DNA from: Williamsia muralis
Lineage (GTDB): Bacteria > Actinomycetota > Actinomycetes > Mycobacteriales > Mycobacteriaceae
DNA length: 64,000 bases
Reading direction: 5' to 3'
Assembly (NCBI RefSeq): GCF_002735905.1
Contig: NZ_PEBD01000012.1
Span: 186,001 to 250,000 of the forward strand
A program made the position numbers and the translations under genes. Below, one piece after another: positions 29,328 through 37,954 of this stretch (position 1 is its first letter; each line of letters begins with the position of its first letter). The notes under the pieces are model-generated. The model saw only the letters and a program-made list of their open reading frames with translations, was not told the origin of the DNA and did not search any database.

Positions 29328-29398
29328 CGTCGGCGACGGACATCAAGGTCGACGACGTCATCGAGACCTACGAGTTGCGGGAGAAGGCCCGGGAGTAA
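29324..29398 (+). CDS. 24-codon mini-ORF repeating the IF2 C-terminal tail (copy 3)
   Basis: GTG 29324 overlaps the stop of the preceding mini-ORF as GTGA and the frame ends at TAA 29398. The product starts VTSATD and continues with IF2-tail residues identical to genuine IF2 ([14 protein letters not shown]). Base changes near the end (GGCCCGGGAG instead of GGCGCGCGAG) are synonymous, which hints at coding constraint but is far too little to prove it. It ends 17 nt before the ylxP start. Confidence 0.38.
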   Translation: MTSATDIKVDDVIETYELREKARE

Positions 29399-29415
29399 TC
29401 CCGGACCAGGACGTG

Positions 29416-29709
29416 ATGTTTGTCGGCTCCCTGGAGATCGACCTACTGCTCGGAGATGTCCGATCCCTGAAGCAGAAGCGCTCAGTGGTGCGGCCCATCG
29501 TCGCATCACTGGCGCGTCTGCGCGTTTCGGTCGCCGAGGTCGACGACCACGATCTGCACCGCAGGGCGCGGATCGGGGTCGCGGCAGTTGCCACCGATTC
29601 CCGGCACGTCGGTGAAATACTCGATGCCAGTGAGGATCTGGTCATGCAGCGGCCTGAGGTCGAAGTGTTGTCCGTCCGGCGCAGAATTCGCAGCAGCGAC
29701 GACGACTGA
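29416..29709 (+). CDS. YlxP family protein (DUF503)
   Basis: 97 residues from ATG 29416 (GTG 29413 is directly upstream). It starts MFVGSLEIDLLLGDVRSLKQKRSVVRPIVASLARL, the characteristic DUF503 N-terminus, and ends in a short acidic tail. DUF503/YlxP genes lie between infB and rbfA in many Gram-positives; a role linked to ribosome assembly is suspected from context only. Confidence 0.85.
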   Translation: MFVGSLEIDLLLGDVRSLKQKRSVVRPIVASLARLRVSVAEVDDHDLHRRARIGVAAVATDSRHVGEILDASEDLVMQRPEVEVLSVRRRIRSSDDD

Positions 29710-29782
29710 GCTCACTGCAGCACAATTACTCGAGAAGAATTCGGCTCACGGGCCGGTCTGAGAACAGAAGGAGTGAGGTCCC

Positions 29783-30271
29783 ATGGCAGACCCCGCACGG
29801 GCACAGCGGTTGGCGAAGCGGATCTCATCGATTGTCGCCACGGCCATCGCCAAGGAGATCAAGGACCCTCGGCTGGCCTACGTCACCGTCACGGATGCAA
29901 AGGTGACCGGTGATCTACACGATGCAACGGTTTTTTACACGGTGATGGGTCCGTCGCTCGACGAAGAACCCGATTACGCGGCGGCAGCGGCCGGTCTGGC
30001 CAAGGCGACCGGCATCCTGCGGTCGAAGGTCGGAGCCGGAACCGGCGTCCGCTTCACCCCGACACTGAGCTTTGTGTTGGACAAGGTGCCCGACACCGCA
30101 CGTGATCTCGAAGAACTACTCGAGCGCGCCCGCCAGCAGGACGAGGAAGTCGCCCGGCTGGCTCGCAATGCCGCCCCGGCCGGCGACCCGGACCCATACA
30201 AGGAACCGGCCCGTGCCGATGGTGATCCCGGCGACGAAGGCGCGGGTACTGCGGGTGCCGGCGAAAGGTGA
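29783..30271 (+). CDS. rbfA: Ribosome-binding factor A
   Basis: 162 residues. The start [31 protein letters not shown], then [22 protein letters not shown] and [15 protein letters not shown], is the KH-like RbfA fold, which aids 16S rRNA 5'-end maturation in 30S assembly. A 40-residue Asp/Pro/Gly-rich tail extends beyond the usual core. ATG 29783 has AAGGAG upstream. The stop overlaps the nrnA start as GTGA. Confidence 0.95.
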   Translation: MADPARAQRLAKRISSIVATAIAKEIKDPRLAYVTVTDAKVTGDLHDATVFYTVMGPSLDEEPDYAAAAAGLAKATGILRSKVGAGTGVRFTPTLSFVLDKVPDTARDLEELLERARQQDEEVARLARNAAPAGDPDPYKEPARADGDPGDEGAGTAGAGER

Positions 30272-31242
30272 ACACCACCGAAACCGCCGCCACCTCCGCA
30301 CTGCGGTCGATCGTCGACGTGCTGGCATCTGCCGAGCACGTCACCGTCCTCTGTCATACGCGGCCTGACGCCGACACCATCGGTAGCGGCCTTGCCATAG
30401 CCGGAGCACTGCGGCGCCGAGGCACCGTGGTGGAGGTGAGCTTCCCCGATTCTGCGACGCTACCTGCGGCGCTGGCCGAATTGCCCGGCGCGGACACGCT
30501 TGTCGAGCCGGGCGAGGTGGTCGGTCATCCCGTCGTGGTGACCGTGGACTGCGCCAGCATCCATCGTCTGGAATCACTGGCCGCGGTCGTGGAGGCGGCG
30601 CAGTCATCGGTGGTGATCGACCACCACGCGTCCAACGACGGCTTCGGGACGATCAACTTCGTCGATCCCACTGCCGACTGCACGGCCGAACTCGTTCTCG
30701 AGATCATCGATGCGCTCGAGGTGCCGCTCGACGTCGAGGTCGCCACCTGTCTCTATGCAGGCGTGGTCACCGACACCGGGTCATTCAAGTGGGCGAGCCC
30801 CCGATCACACAGGATCGCCGCTCGGTTGCTCGAACTGGGCGTCGACGGCCGGAGATGGACTCGGCGACTTCTCGACACCCACCGATTCGCGTGGCTGACG
30901 ATGGTTGCCGCCGCCCTCGGCTCGGCGGAGCTTGTTCCCCACGCCTTTGCCGGACGTGGTCTGGTGTACGCCGTGGTCGACCACGAGTCCACCGCAGCGC
31001 TCGGCTGGGAAGAGAGCGAGAGTGTGGTGGACATCGTGCGCACCACCTCCGAAGCCGAGGTCGCGGTTGTCTTCAAGGAGGCCTCGCCGGGCCAGTGGAC
31101 GGTGTCGATGCGCGCCAAGTCGGACGTCGACCTCGTCCCGCTGGCCCGGACACACGGCGGCGGCGGTCATCGGCTCGCGGCGGGATACGGCGCCACCGGG
31201 ACGGCCACGGAGGTCGTCGGGCAGTTGTTGCGCTCGGTGTGA
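30268..31242 (+). CDS. DHH/DHHA1 phosphoesterase, NrnA type (nanoRNase/pAp or cyclic dinucleotide phosphodiesterase)
   Basis: 324 residues. The N-terminal DHH domain has the metal motifs [18 protein letters not shown] and VVIDHHASN, and the C-terminal DHHA1 domain has [12 protein letters not shown]. The mycobacterial homologue at the same place (Rv2837c) degrades short RNAs, pAp and cyclic dinucleotides. GTG 30268 overlaps the rbfA stop, and its own stop overlaps the MATE start, so the genes are coupled. Confidence 0.92.
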   Translation: MNTTETAATSALRSIVDVLASAEHVTVLCHTRPDADTIGSGLAIAGALRRRGTVVEVSFPDSATLPAALAELPGADTLVEPGEVVGHPVVVTVDCASIHRLESLAAVVEAAQSSVVIDHHASNDGFGTINFVDPTADCTAELVLEIIDALEVPLDVEVATCLYAGVVTDTGSFKWASPRSHRIAARLLELGVDGRRWTRRLLDTHRFAWLTMVAAALGSAELVPHAFAGRGLVYAVVDHESTAALGWEESESVVDIVRTTSEAEVAVVFKEASPGQWTVSMRAKSDVDLVPLARTHGGGGHRLAAGYGATGTATEVVGQLLRSV

Positions 31243-32672
31243 CCGCAGCACCCGCCGGGGAGCTCGCTCCCACCAACAGCCGAATCCTGCGGTTGTCGGC
31301 CTCGGCCTTGGTTGTCCTCGTGGCCGAGCCGTTGTACCTGATGCTCGATCTGGCCGTTGTCGGCAGACTCGGTGGTCTCGACCTCGCAGCGCTCGGTGTC
31401 GGGGTGCTGGTGTTGTCGGTCGTCAGTACCCAGCTCACGTTCCTGTCGTACGGCACGACGGCCCGGGCCGCCCAGAAGTTCGGCGCCGGCGACCGGGCAG
31501 GCGCGGTGGGCGAGGGGCTGCAGGCCACGTGGATAGCGCTGGCAGTGGGTGCGATCATCGTGGCGGTCATGCAGGTGGCCGCCCCCTGGATCCTCGAGGT
31601 GCTCACCGGGGGCGGTGACGTGGCCACCGAGGCGGTCCACTGGCTGCGCATCGCGGTCTGTGGGGTGCCGTTGATCCTGCTGTCGATGGCCGGTAACGGC
31701 TGGATGCGCGGCGTGCAGGACACCCGGCGTCCCATTCTGTACGTGGTTGCGGGACTGGGTCTTTCGGCAATTCTGTGCCCGATCCTGGTGCACGGACTGC
31801 TTGGTGCGCCGCACCTGGGGCTCGTGGGCAGCGCCATCGCCAACGTCATCGGCCAGAGTCTGGCCGGCTTCCTGTTCGCGGTCCGCGTCCTCCGCGAGTT
31901 CAGTACGGTCACGCGCCGGGCGCCGGTGGGCGCCGGGCCCGCTGATCGATCGACGGTGTCCAGGCGTCCTCAATGGACGGTCATCGCAGCGCAGCTCACC
32001 CTCGGCCGCGACCTCATCATGCGCAGTCTCGCCTTTCAGGTGTGTTTCCTGTCCGCAGCTGCCGTGGCGAGCCGGTTCGGCGTCGCAGCGGTCGCGTCCC
32101 ACCAGCTCGTCCTGCAGCTCTGGAACTTCGTTGCCCTCGTCCTCGACTCGTTCGCCATAGCGGCCCAGGCCCTGGTCGGCGCGGCCCTGGGGGCCGGTGC
32201 GGTTCCGGCAGCATGGAGAGTCGCCCGCCGCGTGATCGCTTTGTCCCTGGGTGTCTCGGTCCTCCTGGCCGCGATGTTCGCCGCGGGCAACGCCGTCTTC
32301 CCGCGAGTGTTCACCTCCGACGCCGCGGTACTCGACGAACTGTCCACTCCGTGGTGGTTCTTCGTCGCGATGCTCCCGATCGCGGGCATCGTGTTCGCCC
32401 TCGACGGCATCCTCCTCGGAAGCGCAGACGCGGCCTTCCTGCGCACCTCGACCTTGCTGTCGGCAATCATCGGATTCCTGCCGCTCATCTGGTTGTCGCT
32501 CGCGTTCGACTGGGGTCTGGCCGGTATCTGGACCGGCCTTGTCGTGTTCATGGTGCTGCGGCTGATCACCGGTGCATGGCGAGTGCGCAGTGGCCGGTGG
32601 ACCGAGGTGGCATCCGGGCGACCCCAACGCCCTGAACCGGGTCCACCCGAACCTTCGACTACCCTCGCGTGA
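31239..32672 (+). CDS. MATE family efflux transporter (DinF-like)
   Basis: 477 residues from GTG 31239, which overlaps the nrnA stop (GTGA); the same frame runs upstream through nrnA but that part is an out-of-frame shadow. About twelve membrane helices; MATE features include VLVAEPLYLMLDLAVVGRLG at helix 1 and NGWMRGVQDTRRPI after helix 5-6. Same position as dinF in mycobacteria. Exported substrates are unknown. The C-terminal 35 residues are hydrophilic and Pro-rich. Confidence 0.9.
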   Translation: MTAAPAGELAPTNSRILRLSASALVVLVAEPLYLMLDLAVVGRLGGLDLAALGVGVLVLSVVSTQLTFLSYGTTARAAQKFGAGDRAGAVGEGLQATWIALAVGAIIVAVMQVAAPWILEVLTGGGDVATEAVHWLRIAVCGVPLILLSMAGNGWMRGVQDTRRPILYVVAGLGLSAILCPILVHGLLGAPHLGLVGSAIANVIGQSLAGFLFAVRVLREFSTVTRRAPVGAGPADRSTVSRRPQWTVIAAQLTLGRDLIMRSLAFQVCFLSAAAVASRFGVAAVASHQLVLQLWNFVALVLDSFAIAAQALVGAALGAGAVPAAWRVARRVIALSLGVSVLLAAMFAAGNAVFPRVFTSDAAVLDELSTPWWFFVAMLPIAGIVFALDGILLGSADAAFLRTSTLLSAIIGFLPLIWLSLAFDWGLAGIWTGLVVFMVLRLITGAWRVRSGRWTEVASGRPQRPEPGPPEPSTTLA

Positions 32673-32725
32673 CGGGGCGGAAGACGAGACGGGCAGATCT
32701 GTGAACAACGGCGAAAGGACGCGAC

Positions 32726-33718
32726 ATGGCGACACTGTGGGCGATCAGTGACCTGCATGTCGCGCACCGCGGGAACGAATCGATCATCGACCGGATCCGC
32801 CCCGAGGACGACGGCGACTGGTTGATCGTCGCCGGTGACGTCAGCGAACGTACCGACGACATCTCCGACACCCTGCGCCGCCTCAAAGCGCGGTTCGAGA
32901 CCGTGATCTGGACCCCGGGCAACCACGAGCTGTACACCACCGCCAAGGATCCCATGCAGATCTTCGGCGTCGCACGCTACGACTACCTGGTGCAGATGTG
33001 CCGCGATCTGGGCGTCGTCACACCCGAGGACATCTACCCCCTGTTCGACCCCGGTAACGGGACCGCACCGGTTCGCGTGGTGCCGATGTTCCTGTTGTAC
33101 GACTACACCTTTCGACCGAAAGGCACCGTCAACAAGCTGCAGGCCCTGGCTGTCGCCCGGGAGAACAACGTGGTGGCCACGGACGAGTTCTTGTTGTCGC
33201 CCGAGCCATTTCAGACGCGCGACGCCTGGAGTCGGGCCCGCATCGAACAGACTCGCCGTCGGCTCGACCGACTCGACCCCGCCGAGCGCACAGTGCTGAT
33301 CAACCACTGGCCGCTGCGAAGAGAGCCCACCGACGCACTGATGTACCCCGAGTTCGCCCTGTGGTGCGGCAGTGAACTCACCGACGACTGGCATCTGCGG
33401 TACAACGCGATGTGCAGCGTGTACGGGCACCTGCACATTCCCCGCACCACCTGGTACGACGGGGTGCGGTTCGAAGAGGTGTCGGTCGGCTACCCGCGTG
33501 AGTGGGGCCGCCGCGGCCTGCCGGATCCTTTGCTGCGCAAGATCGTTCCCGATGACGGTTTGCTGCCCGAGCACCTGCCCGAACACGGCGCCCGGTTCGA
33601 GCTGCCTCCGGACTACAAGGAACGTGCCGAGGAGTTCGCCCAGAAGCTGGCCAAGAAACGTGAGGACGTGAAGGTGCGCCGCGCCGAGCGTGAACAGAAG
33701 CGAGACGAGACACCATGA
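32726..33718 (+). CDS. Calcineurin-like metallophosphoesterase
   Basis: 330 residues. Metal-binding motifs in order: SDLHVAH (Asp9, His11), GDVSE, GNHE, INHWPLRREP and GHLHIPR, the full set of the class III phosphoesterase fold. The C-terminal ~35 residues are highly charged (Lys/Arg/Glu), predicted helical. The substrate is unknown. Its stop overlaps the pptT start (ATGA); a homologue (Rv2795c) lies beside pptT in mycobacteria, so coupling to phosphopantetheinylation is a conserved but unexplained association. Confidence 0.9.
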   Translation: MATLWAISDLHVAHRGNESIIDRIRPEDDGDWLIVAGDVSERTDDISDTLRRLKARFETVIWTPGNHELYTTAKDPMQIFGVARYDYLVQMCRDLGVVTPEDIYPLFDPGNGTAPVRVVPMFLLYDYTFRPKGTVNKLQALAVARENNVVATDEFLLSPEPFQTRDAWSRARIEQTRRRLDRLDPAERTVLINHWPLRREPTDALMYPEFALWCGSELTDDWHLRYNAMCSVYGHLHIPRTTWYDGVRFEEVSVGYPREWGRRGLPDPLLRKIVPDDGLLPEHLPEHGARFELPPDYKERAEEFAQKLAKKREDVKVRRAEREQKRDETP

Positions 33719-34368
33719 TCGAGAAGCTGTTTCCCTCAGGGGTCGCAGTGGCCGAGTCGTTCGGCGAGATGGTCGACGCCGAGCCGATGGCTGCCGAGGC
33801 CTCGTTGATCGCCCGTGCCGTGGACAAACGCCGCCGCGAGTTCGTGACCACCCGCAACTGCGCACGAGAGGCGCTGAGCCGGCTCGGTGTCGAACCGGTG
33901 CCCATCCTGCGTGGCGACAACGGTGAACCGCTGTGGCCCCGTCAGATCGTGGGCAGCCTGACCCACTGCGACGGGTACCGGGCGGCGGTTGCGGGCTATG
34001 CGATGCAGGTCCGTTCGTTGGGCATCGATGCCGAACCGCATGAGCCACTGCCCGAGGGAGTTCTCGAGCACGTCAGCATCGAGCCCGAGCGAGAAGTACT
34101 GGCGGCCCGGAATTCGGACGTGCACTGGGACCGCCTGTTGTTCTGCGCAAAGGAAGCCACCTACAAGGCGTGGTTCCCGCTGGCCAGACGTTGGCTCGGT
34201 TTCGAGGATGCGCACATCACGTTCGAGCAGACCGCAGAGGGCACGGGCACTTTCCGAACCGAACTCCTCGTGGACGGTGCCACCGTGGACGGGGGCCGGC
34301 CCTTGCTCGGGTTCGATGGGCGCTGGTTGGTCCAGGACGGTCTCATCGTCACCGCGATCGTGCATTGA
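33715..34368 (+). CDS. pptT: 4'-phosphopantetheinyl transferase, Sfp/PptT type
   Basis: 217 residues. It moves phosphopantetheine from CoA to carrier domains of polyketide and non-ribosomal peptide synthases, and in mycolata is needed for mycolic acid and siderophore assembly. Motifs: SLTHCDGY, GIDAEP (Mg-binding Asp/Glu) and FCAKEATYKAWFPL, the W/F-x-x-KEA-x-YK signature. ATG 33715 overlaps the phosphoesterase stop as ATGA. It supports assignment to the Mycobacteriales. Confidence 0.94.
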   Translation: MIEKLFPSGVAVAESFGEMVDAEPMAAEASLIARAVDKRRREFVTTRNCAREALSRLGVEPVPILRGDNGEPLWPRQIVGSLTHCDGYRAAVAGYAMQVRSLGIDAEPHEPLPEGVLEHVSIEPEREVLAARNSDVHWDRLLFCAKEATYKAWFPLARRWLGFEDAHITFEQTAEGTGTFRTELLVDGATVDGGRPLLGFDGRWLVQDGLIVTAIVH

Positions 34369-34378
34369 GGAGTCGACC

Positions 34379-35302
34379 GTGAGTTCTCGACCACCACATT
34401 CAGGCCTCGACGGCGCGGGCCTGATGATCATCGACAAGGCGGCCGGCGTCACGAGCCATGACGTCGTCGCCTCGTGCCGCAAGCTGCTCAAGACGCGGCG
34501 CGTCGGGCACGCCGGGACACTCGATCCCATGGCCACAGGCGTACTGGTCATCGGGGTGGAGCGGGCAACCAAGATGCTCGGCCTCCTGTCGCTGACCACC
34601 AAGGCGTACGACGCGACGATCCGGCTCGGGGCGACCACCGACACCGACGACGCCGAGGGCAGCGTTCTCACCCGCACCGACACGAGCGACCTCGACCACG
34701 CGCGCATCCACACCGAGGTCAAACCGCTGACGGGGGAGATCAGCCAGATCCCGGCCCGCGTCAGTGCCATCAAGGTGGACGGTCAGCGCGCGCACGCCCT
34801 GGTCCGTGAAGGCGCCGACTTCGAACTCAAGGCCAGGCAGGTGACGGTGTCGCGATTCGACGTCGTCGACATCGACACCGTCCAGGACGGCGACGCGGTC
34901 TACACCGATGTGCGTGTACAGGTCGAGTGCTCGGCGGGGACCTATATCCGGTCGCTGGCACGGGACCTCGGGGCCGAACTCGGCGTGGGTGGCCACCTGA
35001 CGGCACTGCGGCGCACGAGGGTCGGTCCGTTCGGGCTCGACGTGGCGCGCACGATCACCGAGTTGGCCGACGACCCGACGGTGTCGCTCGACATCGATGC
35101 AGCAGCGCAGTTCGCTTTTGCCCATCGCAACATCACCGCGGAGGAAGCCGAGTCGATCAGTCAGGGGCGCTGGCTGGAGCCGATCGGGATGGCGGGGGTC
35201 TACGCGGCCATCGACCCTGAGGGCCACACCATCGCGCTGCTGCAGGAAAAGGGCCGCAGAGCCAGCTCGGTGATGGTGGTCCGGCCGGCGACGTTGCGCT
35301 GA
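34379..35302 (+). CDS. truB: tRNA pseudouridine-55 synthase
   Basis: 307 residues from GTG 34379, with GAGGAG 6-11 nt upstream overlapping the pptT 3' end. Makes pseudouridine 55 in the tRNA T-loop. The catalytic Asp49 lies in GHAGTLDPMATGVL; MIIDKAAGVTSHDVV and YDATIRLGATTDTDDAEG are family blocks, and a C-terminal actinobacterial TruB domain follows. Convergent with the DtxR-family gene. Confidence 0.95.
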   Translation: MSSRPPHSGLDGAGLMIIDKAAGVTSHDVVASCRKLLKTRRVGHAGTLDPMATGVLVIGVERATKMLGLLSLTTKAYDATIRLGATTDTDDAEGSVLTRTDTSDLDHARIHTEVKPLTGEISQIPARVSAIKVDGQRAHALVREGADFELKARQVTVSRFDVVDIDTVQDGDAVYTDVRVQVECSAGTYIRSLARDLGAELGVGGHLTALRRTRVGPFGLDVARTITELADDPTVSLDIDAAAQFAFAHRNITAEEAESISQGRWLEPIGMAGVYAAIDPEGHTIALLQEKGRRASSVMVVRPATLR

Positions 35303-35335
35303 GAAGCGTCTCGGCCGAGTTCAGCCCGGCTCACT

Positions 35336-36064
35336 TCAGTCGGCGAGCCAAATAGCCCGTGTGGCAATGTCTCCGAGATCGATCGGGGTTCCGCCGTCGA
35401 TACAGATCTCGATGGTGCCGGCAAACGGGCGGCGTTCTCGGACGGCGATGGTGCGGTCGAGCGCGATGCCCACCGAGTCGAAGTAGCGCAGCATCTCAGG
35501 GTCGGTGTCGGCGATGCGAGCGATCCGTCCTGCGGTGCCCACGTCCACATCGGCGAGCACCCGGGCCGATGGTGACGGCACCGACCCGTCCACCTGCGGT
35601 ATCGGGTCACCGTGGGGATCCCGGGTGGGGAAATCGAGTTTCGCGTCCAGCCTCGACAGGAAGCGATCGGACACGGCGTGCTCGAGCACCTCGGCCTCGT
35701 CGTGCACCTCGTCCCATCCGTAGCCGAGCTCGCGGACGAGGAATGTCTCCAGCAGGCGATGCCGCCGGACCATCAGCACCGCGGCCGTTCTGCCGGCCTC
35801 GGTGAGCGTGATCGATCCGTAGCGCTCGTGAACCACGAGATCCTGATCGGCGAGCTTGCGGATCGCCTCGGACGCGGTGGACGGTGACACGCCGAGACGT
35901 TCGGCCAACATCTTGGTGGTGATCTTCTCCGGCCGCCATTCTTGGCCGGTCCAGATCACTTTCAGGTAGTCCTGCGTCACCGAGGACAGCTCGGACACGC
36001 CCCGCTGGTCGGCGGAGTCGGTGAGATCCTTCCCTGTTTCTTCGGGAGCATCAGATGGAGGCAC
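35336..36064 (-). CDS. DtxR-family metalloregulator, MntR/SirR type
   Basis: 242 residues. N-terminal winged helix (about 25-85: SSVTQDYLKVIWTGQEW, KMLAERLGVSPSTASEAIRKL), then the metal-binding dimerisation domain with VRRHRLLETFLVRELGYGWDEVHDEAEVLEHAVSD, and a C-terminal SH3/FeoA-like domain (about 165-242). The homologue between truB and ribF in M. tuberculosis (Rv2788) is a manganese-responsive repressor, so MntR is likelier than IdeR, but sequence alone does not fix the metal. It could also recognise DtxR-like boxes such as that at 5526-5544. GTG 36064 is the furthest start; the first ~20 residues are unlike the family. Confidence 0.88.
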   Translation of the reverse strand: MPPSDAPEETGKDLTDSADQRGVSELSSVTQDYLKVIWTGQEWRPEKITTKMLAERLGVSPSTASEAIRKLADQDLVVHERYGSITLTEAGRTAAVLMVRRHRLLETFLVRELGYGWDEVHDEAEVLEHAVSDRFLSRLDAKLDFPTRDPHGDPIPQVDGSVPSPSARVLADVDVGTAGRIARIADTDPEMLRYFDSVGIALDRTIAVRERRPFAGTIEICIDGGTPIDLGDIATRAIWLAD

Positions 36065-36156
36065 CTGTCGAGCTTAGGACGCGACACCAACTGACGTCAG
36101 ATCGCCATGGGGAGTTCGGTGTCGCGGTCCCGCGGGCGGGGTCGTAGGCTTGTGCC

Positions 36157-37134
36157 GTGTTGCGCTGGCGAGGGCTTGAGGATATCCCCGCGGACTGGGG
36201 CAGATGTGTGGTCACGATCGGCGTCTTCGACGGCGTGCACCGAGGTCACGCGCAGTTGATCACGACCGCGACCAAGGCCGCCGAGGAGCGTGGTGTGCCC
36301 GCGGTACTGATGACTTTTGATCCCCATCCCGCCGAGGTGGTGCGCCCGGGAAGTCATCCTCCCCAGTTGTCCACCCTCACCAGGAGGGCCGAGCTCGCCG
36401 AAGAGCTGGGCATAGACGTGTTCTGCGTCATGCCGTTCACTCCCGTGCTCGCCGCCCAGTCCCCGAAGGACTTCGCGCACGAAGTGTTGGTCGAACGCCT
36501 GCACGCGCAAGAGGTGGTGGTCGGCGACAACTTCACGTTCGGGAAGAAGGCCGCGGGCAACGTCGAGGTGCTCAGAACTTTCGGCGAGAAGTTCGGGTTC
36601 GGTGTGCAAGCGGTGTCACTGCTGGGTGAGCATGCCGTGACGTTCTCCTCGACGTACATCCGTTCGTGTGTCGACGCAGGTGACGTCGCGGCGGCGGCCG
36701 AGGCCCTCGGCCGACCACATCGGGTGGAAGGCGTTGTCGTCCGTGGCGACGGACGTGGCCGCGAATTGGGTTTCCCCACAGCCAATGTGGCACCGCCGAT
36801 GTACTCGGCCATCCCTGCCGATGGCGTGTATGCCGCATGGTTCACCGTTCTCGGAGCGGGTCCGGTCGTCGGGCAGGTGGAACCGGGGGAGAGTTACCAG
36901 GCGGCCGTGTCGGTCGGGACCAACCCGACGTTCTCCGGACGTACGCGCACCGTCGAGGCGTTTGTTCTCGACACCAAGGCCGACCTGTACGGCCAGCACG
37001 TCGCAGTCGACTTCGTCGGCCGTATCCGCGGGCAGGTCAAGTACGAGTCGGTGCAGTCGTTGATCGACCAGATCGCAGCCGATGTCGAAGAGACCCGTGT
37101 GGTGCTGGCATCCGGGCCCAATCCAGGGGACTGA
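36157..37134 (+). CDS. ribF: Bifunctional riboflavin kinase/FAD synthetase
   Basis: 325 residues. The N-terminal FMN adenylyltransferase domain has VFDGVHRGH (about 23-31) and VVGDNFTFGKKAAGN; the C-terminal riboflavin kinase domain has GRGRELGFPTANV and VGTNPTF. It converts riboflavin to FMN and FAD. GTG 36157 follows a TAGGCT box (36145-36150) by 6 nt without a Shine-Dalgarno, so translation is probably leaderless. Upstream is the divergent metalloregulator. Flavoproteins are numerous in this window, though no direct link is implied. Confidence 0.95.
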   Translation: MLRWRGLEDIPADWGRCVVTIGVFDGVHRGHAQLITTATKAAEERGVPAVLMTFDPHPAEVVRPGSHPPQLSTLTRRAELAEELGIDVFCVMPFTPVLAAQSPKDFAHEVLVERLHAQEVVVGDNFTFGKKAAGNVEVLRTFGEKFGFGVQAVSLLGEHAVTFSSTYIRSCVDAGDVAAAAEALGRPHRVEGVVVRGDGRGRELGFPTANVAPPMYSAIPADGVYAAWFTVLGAGPVVGQVEPGESYQAAVSVGTNPTFSGRTRTVEAFVLDTKADLYGQHVAVDFVGRIRGQVKYESVQSLIDQIAADVEETRVVLASGPNPGD

Positions 37135-37171
37135 CTCGCACATCGGCCCACCCGAGGGTCCGGGCCTCGAT

Positions 37172-37201
37172 TTGGCCTGGTGACCGCCGCGCCGGTACAG
37201 T
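37172..37201 (+). promoter_or_regulatory. Predicted rpsO promoter
   Basis: TTGGCC (37172-37177) and TACAGT (37196-37201) are spaced by 18 bp, fitting a primary-sigma promoter. It lies about 115 nt before the rpsO start, in the 183-nt ribF-rpsO gap, leaving a leader long enough for RpsO autoregulation. Confidence 0.4.
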
Positions 37202-37317
37202 GGCCAGTCGGTGTGTGCTGCGGTTCGCGGTGGCTGCACCAAGATCTTCGAGGGTGGTGGGTCAAAACCACCGGAGTTCTCCCATCAACGCGCGGACGGC
37301 ATTTTCAGGAGTTTCTA

Positions 37318-37587
37318 GTGGCTTTGACCGTTGAACAGAAGAAGACCATTCTCGCCGAGTACGGCTTGCACGAGACCGACACCGGTTCTCCCGAGGCTCA
37401 GGTCGCGATGCTGACCAAGCGCATCACCGATCTCACCGAGCACCTCAAAGAGCACAAGCACGACCACCACAGCCGCCGCGGCCTCCTGCTGCTCGTCGGC
37501 CGTCGCCGTCGTCTGCTCAAGTACGTCGCCAAGGTCGACGTGCAGCGCTACCGCTCGCTCATCGAGCGTCTGGGCCTGCGCCGCTAG
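37318..37587 (+). CDS. rpsO: Ribosomal protein S15
   Basis: 89 residues, the standard length. It starts [28 protein letters not shown] and contains [10 protein letters not shown] and RRRRLLKYV, the 16S rRNA-binding surface of S15. GTG 37318 has AGGAG 7 nt upstream. The next gene is pnp, as in most bacteria, with a strong terminator between them. Confidence 0.97.
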   Translation: MALTVEQKKTILAEYGLHETDTGSPEAQVAMLTKRITDLTEHLKEHKHDHHSRRGLLLLVGRRRRLLKYVAKVDVQRYRSLIERLGLRR

Positions 37588-37658
37588 TACGGCCCAACCT
37601 GGCCTGCGCCGGAGGCGTCCAATGGCCCCCGGTAGGCCACTGCACCACCGAGAGTGCG

Positions 37659-37699
37659 AACGCCGAGGATATCGAGTGATATCCTCGGCGTTGGCTTTT
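37659..37699 (+). terminator. Rho-independent terminator in the rpsO-pnp spacer
   Basis: A perfect 15-bp stem, AACGCCGAGGATATC (37659-37673) with its complement (37678-37692), closed by a 4-nt GAGT loop and followed by GGCTTTT. It is the strongest hairpin I saw in the window, about 70 nt after the rpsO stop. The analogous spacer in E. coli holds a terminator and an RNase III site that controls pnp. Confidence 0.85.
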
Positions 37700-37954
37700 G
37701 TACCAAGAAGATCACGGCCGTTTGCGCGGCAGTACCCGGTCGGCATCTGCGGCCCGGACACACTGCAGTAGGTGAGCGGTCCTCGGTAGTGGCTCCCGGA
37801 GACACGATTCTCCGGCGGCTTCGATCGATGGCCGTCACGCGACGTGCAATTGCCTCCTCTTGGTTCAGGGCCTACTCGCGTGTGTTCGCCCGCGAGTCGA
37901 CCGACCGTAAGCAGGTCGTCATCTCTGACGCCTGACGAGAGGAACCATCAACAC
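37700..37954 (+). other. pnp leader region, no convincing gene
   Basis: About 255 nt between the terminator and pnp. A 93-codon frame (37654-37935) runs through it, but it starts before and crosses the terminator hairpin and has no family features, so I do not call it. GAGAGGAA at about 37937-37944 is the likely pnp ribosome site. Confidence 0.5.

Larger units (their letters stand above)
29197..29398 (+). repeat. 71-bp tandem triplication spanning the infB 3' end
   Basis: Three copies begin at 29197, 29268 and 29339, each with GACATCAAGGTCGACGACGT. Copies 1 and 2 are full 71-bp units differing at two bases (29224/29295 and 29253/29324); copy 3 is about 60 bp and ends in TAA. Copy 1 is the genuine infB end. 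Because 71 is 24 codons minus one base, each new unit falls in the frame that overlaps the previous stop by one base. Confidence 0.97.

Noticed and set aside
29197-29398. Mobile-element footprint or attachment site
   Set aside because: The repeat is a direct head-to-tail duplication of coding sequence, with no inverted ends, integrase or tRNA nearby; slippage or unequal crossover explains it better.
32036-34048. 670-codon minus-strand frame across the MATE, phosphoesterase and pptT genes
   Set aside because: Lies antisense to three well-supported genes and has no recognisable domain.
37654-37935. 93-codon frame in the rpsO-pnp spacer
   Set aside because: Contains the terminator hairpin, lacks a ribosome site and shows no family features.
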